A stretch of DNA of 64,000 nucleotides from an uncultured Eubacteriales bacterium (GCA_934438175.1 CAKSBH010000005.1:1-64000), one strand, 5' to 3'; numbered from the stretch's first letter, positions 22,918-31,851 are shown. Numbers and translations are program-made. The notes: generated by a model not told the origin, from the letters alone.

Positions 22918-24582
22918 GTGAACAGACAAGATGTAGAGAAAACCATAACCGAATATCTGAAGCCCATATTCGGATTTGCGCTGAAGAGATGTAAAAACAT
23001 TCACGATGCGGAAGACCTGTCACAGGAAATTGCAACAAAAGCGTTCCGTGCGCTCCTTGTCCGAGACGATGTTGCGGACATGGGGAAGTTCATATGGACC
23101 GTTGCTCACAACACGCTCAGCAACTATTATCGGGATGCCGCCAAAAGCATGGTCAATGTTTCTGTGGATGAGGTTGCAGAGCAGATTGCGGATCCGCGCA
23201 CGGAGCCGGACGCAGACGACAAAGCAAAAACAATCCATCGTCTTCACACGGAGATTGCTTACCTTTCCAAGCTGCAGAGAAGAATTGTGATTGCGTACTA
23301 CTTTGAGAATCGCAAGCAGGCAGAGATTGCGGAAAATCTTGGGATTCCTCTCGGCACGGTCAAATGGCACTTGTTTGAAGCCAAAAAAGAATTGAAACGA
23401 GGTATGAATATGGCGAGAAAAGCAAGCGAGCTTAAATTTAACCCGATTAAATTTCACTCTTACGGCATCTGCGGCTCTGTCGGAACACATGCTCCGGACG
23501 AATTCCTCCGTTCCACACTTTCACAGAATATCTGTTATTGCGTGCGCAATACGGCAAAAACCGTGGGCGAAATTGCCGATGACCTGGGAGTTTCCCCGGT
23601 GTACGTGGAAACAGAAGTGGAATTTCTTGAAGAATACGGCTTTCTGCAGAAACAGAGGGATCGGTATACTCTCAACTTTATTCTTGAGGAACCGACTGCG
23701 GAACTCCTTACCATGCAGAACGGGATGTACCGGCGCGCCGCCGAACTGTTTGCAAACGATCTGTATGATGAACTGACCTCTTCCGGCATTCTGGACGATC
23801 CGGATCTTTTGTGCGGGCAGACCGACCGGCCGATCTCCCTGACCGAGTCGCCCAAGGCGGACCGCAACTTCGTTCTGTGGACGCTGATTCCCTATATCGC
23901 CGCATGGTCCGGAGGAAAGCGGACAGGGCAGAGCATTTCTTTTGAAGAGGTTGCCACAATTCGTCCGGACGGAGCACAGAACATTGTCCATGCATCCGTC
24001 GTGCCGGACGAAAGGATTCTTCCCGCAGATTACGCGGACATGCAGAATTGGTGCGGCCCGATGTGGAACAGCAACGGGGAACACATCCTGTGGCAGATCG
24101 ACAGCGAATGGTCCGACCATGAGGAACCGCATTCCATGCGGTATGCCGAAGATGCCAGGCGGATTCTCTCGCTTTATGAAAAAGAGTTTGAAGATCGGCT
24201 CACCAAGGAAGAGTATGCATGGCTGGCAGAACGCGGTTATGTAAAAACAAACGGAGATTATGATGGAAATTTCAAGACCGTATGGCAGATCGTCATGCTG
24301 GACAACAAAGAAATTCAGAATAAACTCCTTGCTGTCGGCGAACGAGTCCGGGCAAAACATCAGGCGGATTTCGCTGCGCTGAAAGCACCTTACGCGAAAG
24401 CCGTACTGGAATCGGTTCCCGCACATCTCCGAAAAGTAAAAGAGTATGAACTGCAGTTTGTGTTCCAATCGGACGAGCGGTTCCTGTTCCACTGCCTCAC
24501 AACGCTTCTGAAAAACGGAAAACTGAAAAAGCCGACCGAAGGTCAGAGAAAATCCCTGACCACACTGATTGCCAACGCATAG
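22918..24582 (+). CDS. ECF-type sigma factor with long C-terminal extension
   Basis: A 554-residue protein. Residues 1-165 are a complete ECF sigma factor: region 2 with 'CKNIHDAEDLSQEIATKAF' (about 23-41) and 'FIWTVAHNTLSNYYRD' (about 56-71), then region 4 with 'LSKLQRRIVIAYYFENRKQAEIAENLGIP' type sequence and 'GTVKWHLFEAKKELK' (about 115-158). Residues about 190-250 look like a winged helix ('TVGEIADDLGVSPVYVETEVEFLEEYGFL' type sequence). About 250-554 is a soluble domain I do not recognise. ECF factors are usually near 180 residues, so this carries a 380-residue possible sensor or regulatory part. GTG start with GAGG about 10 nt upstream. No anti-sigma gene is adjacent, which fits control by its own extension. 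Flanked by its own terminator. Confidence 0.85.
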   Translation: MNRQDVEKTITEYLKPIFGFALKRCKNIHDAEDLSQEIATKAFRALLVRDDVADMGKFIWTVAHNTLSNYYRDAAKSMVNVSVDEVAEQIADPRTEPDADDKAKTIHRLHTEIAYLSKLQRRIVIAYYFENRKQAEIAENLGIPLGTVKWHLFEAKKELKRGMNMARKASELKFNPIKFHSYGICGSVGTHAPDEFLRSTLSQNICYCVRNTAKTVGEIADDLGVSPVYVETEVEFLEEYGFLQKQRDRYTLNFILEEPTAELLTMQNGMYRRAAELFANDLYDELTSSGILDDPDLLCGQTDRPISLTESPKADRNFVLWTLIPYIAAWSGGKRTGQSISFEEVATIRPDGAQNIVHASVVPDERILPADYADMQNWCGPMWNSNGEHILWQIDSEWSDHEEPHSMRYAEDARRILSLYEKEFEDRLTKEEYAWLAERGYVKTNGDYDGNFKTVWQIVMLDNKEIQNKLLAVGERVRAKHQADFAALKAPYAKAVLESVPAHLRKVKEYELQFVFQSDERFLFHCLTTLLKNGKLKKPTEGQRKSLTTLIANA

Positions 24583-24587
24583 AACAA

Positions 24588-24626
24588 AATGGCTCCGCCG
24601 ATCCGGAATCGGCGGAGCCATTTTTT
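24588..24626 (+). terminator. terminator after the extended sigma factor gene
   Basis: AATGGCTCCGCCGAT and ATCGGCGGAGCCATT pair around CCGGA and are followed by a T-run. Very stable. Confidence 0.93.
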
Positions 24627-24655
24627 CCCGAAGATAAATTCATGAGAATCCCGGG

Positions 24656-24692
24656 CAAAAAAGATCCACCCGTATTACCGGGTGAATCTTTG
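24656..24692 (-). terminator. terminator of the tyrosine kinase operon
   Basis: On the minus strand AAAGATTCACCCG and CGGGTGGATCTTT pair around GTAATA (one G-U pair), followed by a T-run, just after the kinase stop codon. Confidence 0.88.
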
Positions 24693-24694
24693 CT

Positions 24695-26128
24695 TTACTT
24701 GTTATCTTTGTTATCCTTGTTTGAAGTCGAATCCGAAGCCGACCGGGCGGGTCGCTCTCCGTAGCGTGTTGCGTACTTGCCGTTGTAATATTTCCGGGAC
24801 GGAATCTCGCAGAAGGTGCGGATAAAGCCCAGAATCTTTCCGTCGGCAAAACGGATCTTCTCCAACGCTTCGCTGATTTCCGGATAAGTTGTACCGTTTT
24901 CACGCACGACAAACAAAATGCCGGCATCGTATTTGGCAAACAGAATGGTATCGGACACGATGTTGACCGGAGGAGTATCCACAAACACGAAATCGTACGC
25001 CTTCGTCACACCGGCAAGAAGCCCCTGCATGGATTCCGAAGCAATCAGTTCCGACGGGTTCGGCGGAATCGGACCTGCCGTAATCACATCAAGATTCTTG
25101 GAAACGTCCTTCTTCAGAACATCTTTCAATTCCGCCATTCCGGCGAGATACGACGAAAGACCCTCCCGGTTGCTCAGCTTATGCAACTTGTGAACAACCG
25201 GCTTGCGCATATCGGCATCGATCAGCAAGACCCGATAGCCGGAATTGGCAAACGAAACGGCAATGTTGGACAGCGTCAGACTTTTCCCTTCCGACTGTGA
25301 GCAGGAGGTCATGACAATCAGATTCCGCTGACTGGCACCCGTGGCAAACAGCAGGTTGGTACGAATGGTGTTGAACGCCTCGGCAAACGAAAACTTCGTC
25401 CCGCTTCCGTAACTGTTCTTCGGTGCATATCCGTACGAACGCGACGGCTTGGCGTTGAAGTCGATGACATCGGCAAGAACCGGGTATTCATACACTTCCG
25501 AAAGATCGTCATCGGGCTTCACGGCGTCATTAAAGAAATCGACCAGGAAGCAGATGAGATAAGTCAGCGCAAAAGATGCGAGCGCGGCAAGAACCGTGAA
25601 ATTTCCAACATTCGGATAGACCGCGCCGGAATACAGTTCCGCTTTGTTCACGACCTTGATGGATCCTGCATTGGAGTACATCTCACGAAAACTCTCCATC
25701 GCACCGAGTTTATATGCCTCTGTCAGCGCATAAGCATCCTCCGGCGTGTAAGCCGTGACCGTGATGGTAATGTAAACAGAGTCCGTCGAAATTCTTGACA
25801 TGGACTGGATTTGCCCCCGGGTGAAATCTTCACCGGCATTCTCGGCAACAAGTTCCAGGCAACTGTTCATTTCAAACAGACTCTTGGTGATTTTGGCAAG
25901 ATTTTCCGATGCCACAATAAAGCTGTTGTCAATGCTTGCCGACACGTCCGCTTTGCTCCAAACCGAAAGCGTGACGTACGACTGATATTTTTTCGGAACA
26001 AACAGCGAAACAAAAATCGCCGTCATTACCGTAGCGACCACCACGACAGAAACAAGGATGAGAAGATGTTTTTTCAACGTCTTCAGCAACGATTTCAAGT
26101 CGATGGATGATGCAGAAGAAGTGGTCAT
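24695..26128 (-). CDS. polysaccharide-type bacterial tyrosine kinase with Wzz domain (CpsCD fusion)
   Basis: A 477-residue protein joining a Wzz/CpsC membrane part to a CpsD-like tyrosine kinase. Membrane helix 1 is at about residues 20-45 and helix 2 near 170-190, with an extracytoplasmic chain-length domain between. The cytoplasmic kinase has Walker A variant 'SCSQSEGKSLTLSN' (about 275-288), Walker A' 'VLLIDADMRKP' (about 305-315) and Walker B 'FVFVDTPPV' (about 385-393). The tail has the Tyr cluster 'RKYYNGKYATRYG', the autophosphorylation site, then an Asn/Asp/Lys-rich end. Such kinases tune capsule or exopolysaccharide export. Start is ATG 26128 with GGAGG upstream; the earlier TTG overlaps that site. 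No capsule synthesis genes are in the window. The matching phosphatase is next door. Confidence 0.92.
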   Translation of the reverse strand: MTTSSASSIDLKSLLKTLKKHLLILVSVVVVATVMTAIFVSLFVPKKYQSYVTLSVWSKADVSASIDNSFIVASENLAKITKSLFEMNSCLELVAENAGEDFTRGQIQSMSRISTDSVYITITVTAYTPEDAYALTEAYKLGAMESFREMYSNAGSIKVVNKAELYSGAVYPNVGNFTVLAALASFALTYLICFLVDFFNDAVKPDDDLSEVYEYPVLADVIDFNAKPSRSYGYAPKNSYGSGTKFSFAEAFNTIRTNLLFATGASQRNLIVMTSCSQSEGKSLTLSNIAVSFANSGYRVLLIDADMRKPVVHKLHKLSNREGLSSYLAGMAELKDVLKKDVSKNLDVITAGPIPPNPSELIASESMQGLLAGVTKAYDFVFVDTPPVNIVSDTILFAKYDAGILFVVRENGTTYPEISEALEKIRFADGKILGFIRTFCEIPSRKYYNGKYATRYGERPARSASDSTSNKDNKDNK

Positions 26129-26167
26129 TTTTTTTGATTCCTCCAACCAAAAGTTTAATCAATCCAA

Positions 26168-26881
26168 TCAATCGGACGGCGACAGAAGAGTTTCGGACAG
26201 ATCCAGCATCCGGTCCACAACTTCGTCTCCCGCATGTTTACGCAGATACGTTTCCGCACGTCCGAATTCGGGCTTCCGATCCGTCATGTTATGCGCATCG
26301 GTTCCCATGAGCGGAAACATCCCTGCGCGGGTAAGGCGCAGAAGCCGCCGCTTCTCAAAAAATCCGCCCTGAAAGAAGGCCGAACAACTGACATGCCACA
26401 GAGCATCGTTATATTGCGCAAACGAAAACAAATCCTCCGGTTTGTTCAGCGCAAAATACCGCTCCAGATGCGCCAGCAGAATACGACAACTGCATCCGGA
26501 AATCAGATTGTTGAACCGGTTGTATTGCACCGTATGAAATTTTTCAAACGGAAGCTCCAGAAGCAGAAGATCCGTTCCCTCCAACAAAAATGAAGATAAA
26601 TCAAAATCCCGCAGAACGTCGGCATAATGCACCTCAGCACCAAGCCGCAATTCCGGAAGATTTCTTCCGCGGACGGCATCACAAAGCACCCGATATGCCG
26701 CCTGTCTCCGTCCAAGAAAAGCATCCAGGGCTTCCCGGTGTGCATAATAATGCGGAGTCAGAAAAACCGTCTGCACCCCATCCGCCGCAAGAAGTTCCAG
26801 CATCCGCACCGATGTTTCCGCATTGGGAGAGCCGTCATCCATGCCGGGCAGAATGTGGCAATGAAAATCAACCCGTTTCAT
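26168..26881 (-). CDS. CpsB/CapC-type tyrosine-protein phosphatase (PHP domain)
   Basis: A 237-residue manganese-dependent phosphatase of the PHP family (CpsB/YwqE), which reverses phosphorylation of the tyrosine kinase. Seen: 'DFHCHILPGMDDG' at residues 5-17 (metal His pair and Asp), 'VFLTPHYY' (about 40-47, metal His), 'LRLGAEVHYAD' (about 78-88, Glu and His), 'ILLAHLERY' (about 133-141) and 'GTDAHNM' (about 193-199). It overlaps the upstream gene by ATGA and lies 39 nt before the kinase, so all three genes are co-transcribed. Confidence 0.93.
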   Translation of the reverse strand: MKRVDFHCHILPGMDDGSPNAETSVRMLELLAADGVQTVFLTPHYYAHREALDAFLGRRQAAYRVLCDAVRGRNLPELRLGAEVHYADVLRDFDLSSFLLEGTDLLLLELPFEKFHTVQYNRFNNLISGCSCRILLAHLERYFALNKPEDLFSFAQYNDALWHVSCSAFFQGGFFEKRRLLRLTRAGMFPLMGTDAHNMTDRKPEFGRAETYLRKHAGDEVVDRMLDLSETLLSPSD

Positions 26882-27366
26882 TCCACAAGACAGTCACGCA
26901 CCGGAACACGCCGCTGGCAGAACGGACAGACAGCCGTCCCGGCGGATGCCGTTTCGGCATCAACCAGGAAAATTTCCTCGCAGAAACAACACTGCAACGT
27001 AACCATCTCTTCGGAAGCGGCATGCGCGTGCGTATGATGATGACAGTCACAGTCCTCATCGTCGCAACCGCAGTCCTCCTCTGCATCCTCGTCTTCCCCG
27101 TAATCGGGAGCATCCACCCGGATCTCTCCGACAATCCGGTCCCGGATGGTTTGCAGATTGGAGTTGACGGCTTCCAGATGGTCGGTGGTCTGATCCACTT
27201 TTTCCGACACCTCGTCGGCTTTCAACGCCAGCATGTCAATCCGGACACAGGCCTCCGCCAACAGCGAGGCCATCTCCGCCAGAAGTTCCGCAGTGTCTCC
27301 GTTCAGAGACGGTGCCGCTTTGCGGTAACGGGCAAGCAGACTTTCTGCTTTTTCAGAAAGAAACAT
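26878..27366 (-). CDS. coiled-coil protein with C-terminal zinc ribbon (CD1247-like)
   Basis: A 162-residue cytoplasmic protein. Residues 1-85 are helical with a coiled-coil stretch 'VRIDMLALKADEVSEKVDQ' and 'LEAVNSNLQTIRDRIV'. Residues 88-118 are an acidic, Cys/His-rich linker (CGCDDEDCDCHHHTHAH). Residues 122-162 form a zinc ribbon with CCFCEE and CPFCQRR knuckles. This layout matches what is called a CD1247 N-terminal domain protein in Clostridia, of unknown function. Start is ATG 27366 after GAGGTGATAACA; a GTG three codons earlier is inside the ribosome site. Its 4-nt ATGA overlap with the phosphatase couples their translation. Confidence 0.7.
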   Translation of the reverse strand: MFLSEKAESLLARYRKAAPSLNGDTAELLAEMASLLAEACVRIDMLALKADEVSEKVDQTTDHLEAVNSNLQTIRDRIVGEIRVDAPDYGEDEDAEEDCGCDDEDCDCHHHTHAHAASEEMVTLQCCFCEEIFLVDAETASAGTAVCPFCQRRVPVRDCLVE

Positions 27367-27389
27367 TGTTATCACCTCAACAACACGAA

Positions 27390-27421
27390 AGCATCTGTCG
27401 CCGAAGAAAAAGACAGATGCT
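27390..27421 (-). other. hairpin between efp and the zinc-ribbon gene
   Basis: AGCATCTGTC and GACAGATGCT pair around an A-rich (plus) / U-rich (minus) loop. On the minus strand it is followed only by TTTCG, so termination after efp would be partial and read-through into the kinase operon is possible. Confidence 0.45.
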
Positions 27422-27552
27422 CCGTCATATTCAGGGGCGAACCGTCATAAAAAAAAGACGGAACGCCTTGGCATGACAAGGGGAATCCGGATCCGGTTTT
27501 TGCGGACGGATCTCCGATGGGAAAAGCCGGAATATGTTTGACTGATGTCTGT

Positions 27553-28110
27553 TTATGCTCTGCTGAGGTATTCGCCCGTACGGGTATCGACCTTAACTTT
27601 TTCGCCTTCGGAAATAAACATCGGCACCTTGATGACAGCACCGGTTTCCAGCGTGGCACTCTTCAGAGCGTTCGTTGCGGTGTTTCCGGCAACGGCGGGT
27701 TCGGTTTCCGTCACTTCAAGATCCATGAATGCCGGCGGCTCAACCGAGAAAACATTGCCCTTGTAGGACAGAATCTTGACAACGGTATTTTCTTTCACAA
27801 ACTTGAAGTTATCCGGCAATTTGTCCGGGCCAAGCGGAATCTGCTCGTAGGATTCCTGATCCATGAAATAATACAGATCGCCGTCGTTATAAAGATATTC
27901 CATATCTTTTCTTTCGATAAACGCCTGCGGGAATTTATCCGTAGGGTTAAACGTTTTTTCAATGACGCCGCCCGTAATGACGTTTTTGATTTTGGTACGG
28001 ACAAACGCCGCGCCTTTTCCCGGTTTGACGTGCTGGAATTCCACGATGGAATACACTTCGCCGTCCATTTCAAACGTCACGCCGTTTCTGAAATCGCCTG
28101 CAGAATACAT
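27553..28110 (-). CDS. efp: elongation factor P
   Basis: EF-P, 185 residues, enters the ribosomal E site and helps form peptide bonds at proline runs. Domain I 'MYSAGDFRNGVTFEMDGEVY' type start and 'EFQHVKPGKGAAFVRTKIKN' (about 24-43) with Lys32 in the usual 'KPGKG' loop; domain II 'DGDLYYFMDQESYEQI' (about 75-90); domain III with 'TGAVIKVPMFISEGEKVKVDTRTGEYL' at the end. Start is ATG 28110 with GGAGG 9 nt upstream; a frame extension upstream lies before the promoter and is not translated. Confidence 0.97.
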   Translation of the reverse strand: MYSAGDFRNGVTFEMDGEVYSIVEFQHVKPGKGAAFVRTKIKNVITGGVIEKTFNPTDKFPQAFIERKDMEYLYNDGDLYYFMDQESYEQIPLGPDKLPDNFKFVKENTVVKILSYKGNVFSVEPPAFMDLEVTETEPAVAGNTATNALKSATLETGAVIKVPMFISEGEKVKVDTRTGEYLSRA

Positions 28111-28162
28111 AAGTACAACCTCCGTTTTTACAATAACAAATAAAATGCATAATAATATAGTA

Positions 28163-28191
28163 AGTATACACGATTTTGTGCTATTTTTCAA
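28163..28191 (-). promoter_or_regulatory. SigA-type promoter for efp
   Basis: Minus-strand TTGAAA (28186-28191), 17 bp, TATACT (28163-28168). A CGATTTT/AAAATCG inverted repeat (28171-28177 and 28195-28201) spans the -35 region and could be an operator. Confidence 0.7.
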
Positions 28192-28231
28192 TACCTAAAA
28201 TCGTTTTTTTTCAAAAAAGGGAGAAATTTGC

Positions 28232-28987
28232 ATGACAAAAACAAAAAAAATATCCGATTTCAGCAGAATCCTTTTCTTCGCGGGAATCCTGACCGCTTTG
28301 TTTCTTTTGTTTCTGCTTCTGTTCTCGTTCCGAAACACCTCTCCGGCAGACACCTTTGACCCCGCCGAGATCCCCACAGGACGCGTCGTGATTGTTGATG
28401 CCGGACACGGAGGCGCAGACGGAGGTGCCGTCGCACGGGATGGCACGCCGGAAAAAATTTTCACACTGGATTTGTCCGAGCGGCTTTGCGTCTTTCTGCA
28501 GATTCTGGGAAGAACACCGGTTATGACCCGGACCGCAGACGAAGACACCGACGGCAATCCGACCCGCTTTGATAAACGGGGCGACATTCTTGCCCGCAAA
28601 GCGCTGGCAGACCGCTATCCGGGATCTCCGTTTGTCAGCGTGCACGTCAATCTTTCCCGGTCTCCGAACGACCGCGGTTTTCAGATTTTTTACGGAACCG
28701 TTTCTCCCTCAAGCGAGCTTTACGCCGCTTCCGTTCAGAGTGCCGTCGCCAAGACCGGACTCTGCACCCGCATCCGGGAAGTCAAAAAAGCCCCCTCCAC
28801 CGTGTGGCTTCAGCATCACGTTGCCTCACCCTGCGTCCTTGCGGAATACGGTTTTTTGAGCAACGACGAAGATCTGGCACGGCTCAAACAGGAAGAATAC
28901 CGGGACGCTCTGATGTTCGCCACAGCGATCGGCATTACCAGAGCTGAAGAATCACCGCATCCGACACCAGAAACCCCTCCGGTGTAA
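28232..28987 (+). CDS. cwlD: N-acetylmuramoyl-L-alanine amidase, CwlD-like
   Basis: A 251-residue amidase_3 protein with an N-terminal membrane anchor (residues about 11-32). Seen: 'VVIVDAGHGGADGGAV' (about 50-65, zinc His), 'KIFTLDLSERL' with the zinc Glu, 'RTADED' and 'KRGDILARKALAD' (about 108-125), 'FVSVHVNLS' (about 131-139, zinc His) and 'PCVLAEYGFLSNDED' near 207-221 with the catalytic Glu. In spore formers CwlD removes peptides from muramic acid so that cortex muramic-lactam forms. Size and single anchor fit CwlD, though the exact role is inferred. Its 3' end overlaps the end of convergent hemW by 53 nt. Confidence 0.88.
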   Translation: MTKTKKISDFSRILFFAGILTALFLLFLLLFSFRNTSPADTFDPAEIPTGRVVIVDAGHGGADGGAVARDGTPEKIFTLDLSERLCVFLQILGRTPVMTRTADEDTDGNPTRFDKRGDILARKALADRYPGSPFVSVHVNLSRSPNDRGFQIFYGTVSPSSELYAASVQSAVAKTGLCTRIREVKKAPSTVWLQHHVASPCVLAEYGFLSNDEDLARLKQEEYRDALMFATAIGITRAEESPHPTPETPPV

Positions 28988-30017
28988 GGGCAAAACCGTC
29001 CGTCGTAAAACGAAGCAGCCCCCGCTCGGCAAGAAGCGGAAGCAGGAAACGCTTTTCGGGCGCAATGTCGGTGGTACGAATTCCGTCCGAAGTACGCAGA
29101 CCAAGCAGGATGCGCTCCTGATGCCGATCCTCTTCCGTCAGAACCTGTTCTGTAATTTTTCTCGCCTTGCCGGTGCGGAGGAACGCTTCCGCATCCTCAG
29201 CATAGTACCACCGGCGTACGCCGTCATAGCCATGCGCCCCGCATCCGTAAGCGGCATACGGTTTCCCCTGCCAGTAAGAAGAATTGTGACGAGCGCGGAA
29301 TCCAGGACGGGCAAAGTTGGAAATTTCGTAATGCTCATAACCGTGTTCGCTCAAAAAGGCAGAGGTATCCAGATACCGCCGACGCTGAACCTCTTCATCC
29401 TGCTCACAGATTCCTGCCCGTGCAAACGGCGTTCCGTCCTCCACCTTGAGAAGATACGCTGACAGATGCTCCGGACGAAGCTCCACCGTGTGCCTCAACG
29501 TCTGCATCAGCGATGCATCGCTCTGACCCGGAATTGCCAGCATCAGATCTATGCTCAGGTTTTCAAACCCATGCTTCCGGATTCTCTCCACGGCGCGCAA
29601 ACATGTTTCAGTATCCGCCAGGCGGCCCAGCTGTCGCAGCTCCGCATCATCAAAACTCTGAACACCCATGCTGATGCGGTTGACCCCGCCTCGCTTTGCC
29701 GTTTCCAGAAAAGCGTCCGTCACGCTCTCCGGATTGACCTCCACCGTAAATTCCGCTCCGGGCTGAAGCCCGATCTCCCACAGGGCCTCACAGACCGCAC
29801 CAAGATCTTCCGGCTCTAACAGCGACGGAGTCCCGCCGCCGATATAAGCCGTATCCAGAACAAAACCGGGCTTGTCCGACCGGATCTGTCGGACAAGCCG
29901 CAAGGCATATTCATGAATGGTCTGCGCGGATGCACACATCGAATAAAACCCGCAATACGCACATTTTGCGCGGCAAAACGGGATATGGACATAGGCACCA
30001 CCGCGGTTATTTTTCAT
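28935..30017 (-). CDS. hemW: radical SAM protein HemW (heme chaperone-like, HemN family)
   Basis: A 360-residue radical SAM protein. The cluster motif 'FCRAKCAYCGFYS' (Cys-x3-Cys-x2-Cys) is at residues 17-27, preceded by 'AYVHIPF'. 'YIGGGTPSLL' (about 65-74) and 'EVNPESVTDAFLE' (about 98-110) follow, then 'NRISMGVQSFDDAEL', all typical of HemW. It is not a true coproporphyrinogen oxidase; HemW is thought to insert heme. Start is ATG 30017, inside the end of lepA, so the pair is coupled. Frame extension further upstream lies fully inside lepA and is ignored. Confidence 0.92.
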   Translation of the reverse strand: MKNNRGGAYVHIPFCRAKCAYCGFYSMCASAQTIHEYALRLVRQIRSDKPGFVLDTAYIGGGTPSLLEPEDLGAVCEALWEIGLQPGAEFTVEVNPESVTDAFLETAKRGGVNRISMGVQSFDDAELRQLGRLADTETCLRAVERIRKHGFENLSIDLMLAIPGQSDASLMQTLRHTVELRPEHLSAYLLKVEDGTPFARAGICEQDEEVQRRRYLDTSAFLSEHGYEHYEISNFARPGFRARHNSSYWQGKPYAAYGCGAHGYDGVRRWYYAEDAEAFLRTGKARKITEQVLTEEDRHQERILLGLRTSDGIRTTDIAPEKRFLLPLLAERGLLRFTTDGFALTPEGFLVSDAVILQLW

Positions 30018-31815
30018 CAAGGCGAAGCACCGACATGAAGGCCTCCTGCGAAAGTTCGACCGAACCGACTTTCCGCATCCGCTTCTTTCCTTCCTTCTGT
30101 TTTTCCAAAAGCTTCTTTTTGCGGGTAATATCGCCGCCGTAGCATTTGGCAAGAACATCCTTGCGCATCGCCTTGACGGTTTCCCGCGCAATCACTTTGC
30201 CGCCGATCGCCGCCTGAACGGGGATCTCAAAAAGCTGGCGGGGAATGTTGTCCTTCAGCCGCTCGGTGATCTTCCGTCCGCGGGCATATGCACGCTCCTC
30301 CGGGACGATGAAGGACAGGGCATCCACGATCTCGCCGTTGAGCAGAATGTCCAGTTTGACCAGTTTTCCTTCTTTGTATTCCTCAAACTCATAATCCAGC
30401 GACGCATAACCCTTGGTACGGGATTTCAACGCATCGAAGAAATCGTAAATAATCTCGTTCAGCGGCATGGAATAATGCAGATCCACACGGGTAGCATCCA
30501 GATATTCCATATTTTTGAAGATTCCACGGCGCTCCTGGCAAAGATCCATAATCGCACCGACATAATCGGCAGGTGTGATGATATCCGTTTTGACAAACGG
30601 CTCTTCGGACCGGAGAATTTCCGCAGGAGACGGATACGAAGTCGGGTTGGTAATATAGAGAACCGTCCCATCCGTTTTGGTAATGCGGTAAATAACGCTG
30701 GGAGCCGTCGTAATCAGATCCAGATTGTATTCCCGCTCCAGACGCTCCTGAATGATTTCCATGTGCAGAAGACCGAGAAATCCGCAGCGGAACCCGAAGC
30801 CGAGCGCCGCTGAAGTTTCCGGTTCAAAGAACAGCGAAGCATCGTTGAGTTGCAGTTTTTCCAGTGCTTCCCTCAGATCCCCGTACCGGGAGCCGTCTGC
30901 CGGATAAATGCCGCAGTAAACCATCGGCTGAACTTTTTTGTAACCGGGCATTGCCTCTGCCGTGGGTCGGTCAGCCAATGTAACCGTATCCCCTACCCGG
31001 GTATCGCTCACATTTTTGATGCTTGCCATGATATATCCCACTTCTCCGGCGCACACGCACGGTGCGCTTTCAAAGCCGAAGGGACGAAGATAACCGGTTT
31101 CCACCACATCAAACTCAGCACCGGTTGCCATCATACGAATCCGGTCTCCCACCGAAACCGTGCCCTCAAACACACGCACATATACAATAACGCCGCGATA
31201 ACTGTCGTATACGGAATCAAACACCAGGGCCTTGAGCGGAGCTTCCGCATCGCCCCGCGGTGCCGGAATTTTATGAATGACGGCCTCCAGAACATCCCGC
31301 ACATTCAACCCGGTCTTTGCAGAGATCCGGGGCGCATCGTCTGCCGGAAGGCAGAGAATGTCTTCAATTTCCTTGGCACATGCATCGGGATCCGCATTGA
31401 GCAGGTCCACCTTGTTGATTACCGGAACAATTTCCAGATTGCAATCCATTGCCAGATACGTGTTTGCCAGCGTCTGCGCCTCGATGCCCTGGGATGCATC
31501 CACCACAAGAAGAGCACCCTCACATGCCACCAAAGACCGGGAAACCTCATAGGTAAAATCAACATGTCCCGGCGTATCAATCAGGTTGAACGTGTAGGTC
31601 TCCCCCGTTTTGTCCGTATAGTCCAGTTTGACAGCACGGGCTTTGATGGTAATGCCACGTTCCCGCTCCAGATCCATATTGTCCAGCAGCTGATCCTCCA
31701 TTTCCCGTGCGGAAACGGTATTGGTCAGTTCCAGAATCCGGTCGGCAAGGGTGGATTTTCCGTGGTCGATGTGTGCGATGATGCAAAAATTTCTGATTTT
31801 GCTTTGATCCGACAT
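30007..31815 (-). CDS. lepA: elongation factor 4 (LepA)
   Basis: LepA, 602 residues, a membrane-linked translational GTPase that back-translocates or assists ribosome assembly. G1 'AHIDHGKSTLADRI' (about 14-27), G2 region 'ERERGITIKARAV' (about 50-62), G3 'DTPGHVDF', G4 'NKVDL', and the LepA-specific C-terminal domain with 'RTKGYASLDYEFEEY' (about 490-505) and the 'KKKLLEKQKEGKKRMR' basic end. Start: two ATGs two codons apart; 31815 has AAAGG 9 nt upstream, 31821 only 3 nt. Upstream of hemW, an order common in Firmicutes. Confidence 0.97.
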   Translation of the reverse strand: MSDQSKIRNFCIIAHIDHGKSTLADRILELTNTVSAREMEDQLLDNMDLERERGITIKARAVKLDYTDKTGETYTFNLIDTPGHVDFTYEVSRSLVACEGALLVVDASQGIEAQTLANTYLAMDCNLEIVPVINKVDLLNADPDACAKEIEDILCLPADDAPRISAKTGLNVRDVLEAVIHKIPAPRGDAEAPLKALVFDSVYDSYRGVIVYVRVFEGTVSVGDRIRMMATGAEFDVVETGYLRPFGFESAPCVCAGEVGYIMASIKNVSDTRVGDTVTLADRPTAEAMPGYKKVQPMVYCGIYPADGSRYGDLREALEKLQLNDASLFFEPETSAALGFGFRCGFLGLLHMEIIQERLEREYNLDLITTAPSVIYRITKTDGTVLYITNPTSYPSPAEILRSEEPFVKTDIITPADYVGAIMDLCQERRGIFKNMEYLDATRVDLHYSMPLNEIIYDFFDALKSRTKGYASLDYEFEEYKEGKLVKLDILLNGEIVDALSFIVPEERAYARGRKITERLKDNIPRQLFEIPVQAAIGGKVIARETVKAMRKDVLAKCYGGDITRKKKLLEKQKEGKKRMRKVGSVELSQEAFMSVLRLDEK

Positions 31816-31851
31816 AGACATACGCCTTTCTTTATATCTTCCGTTCTTTTT

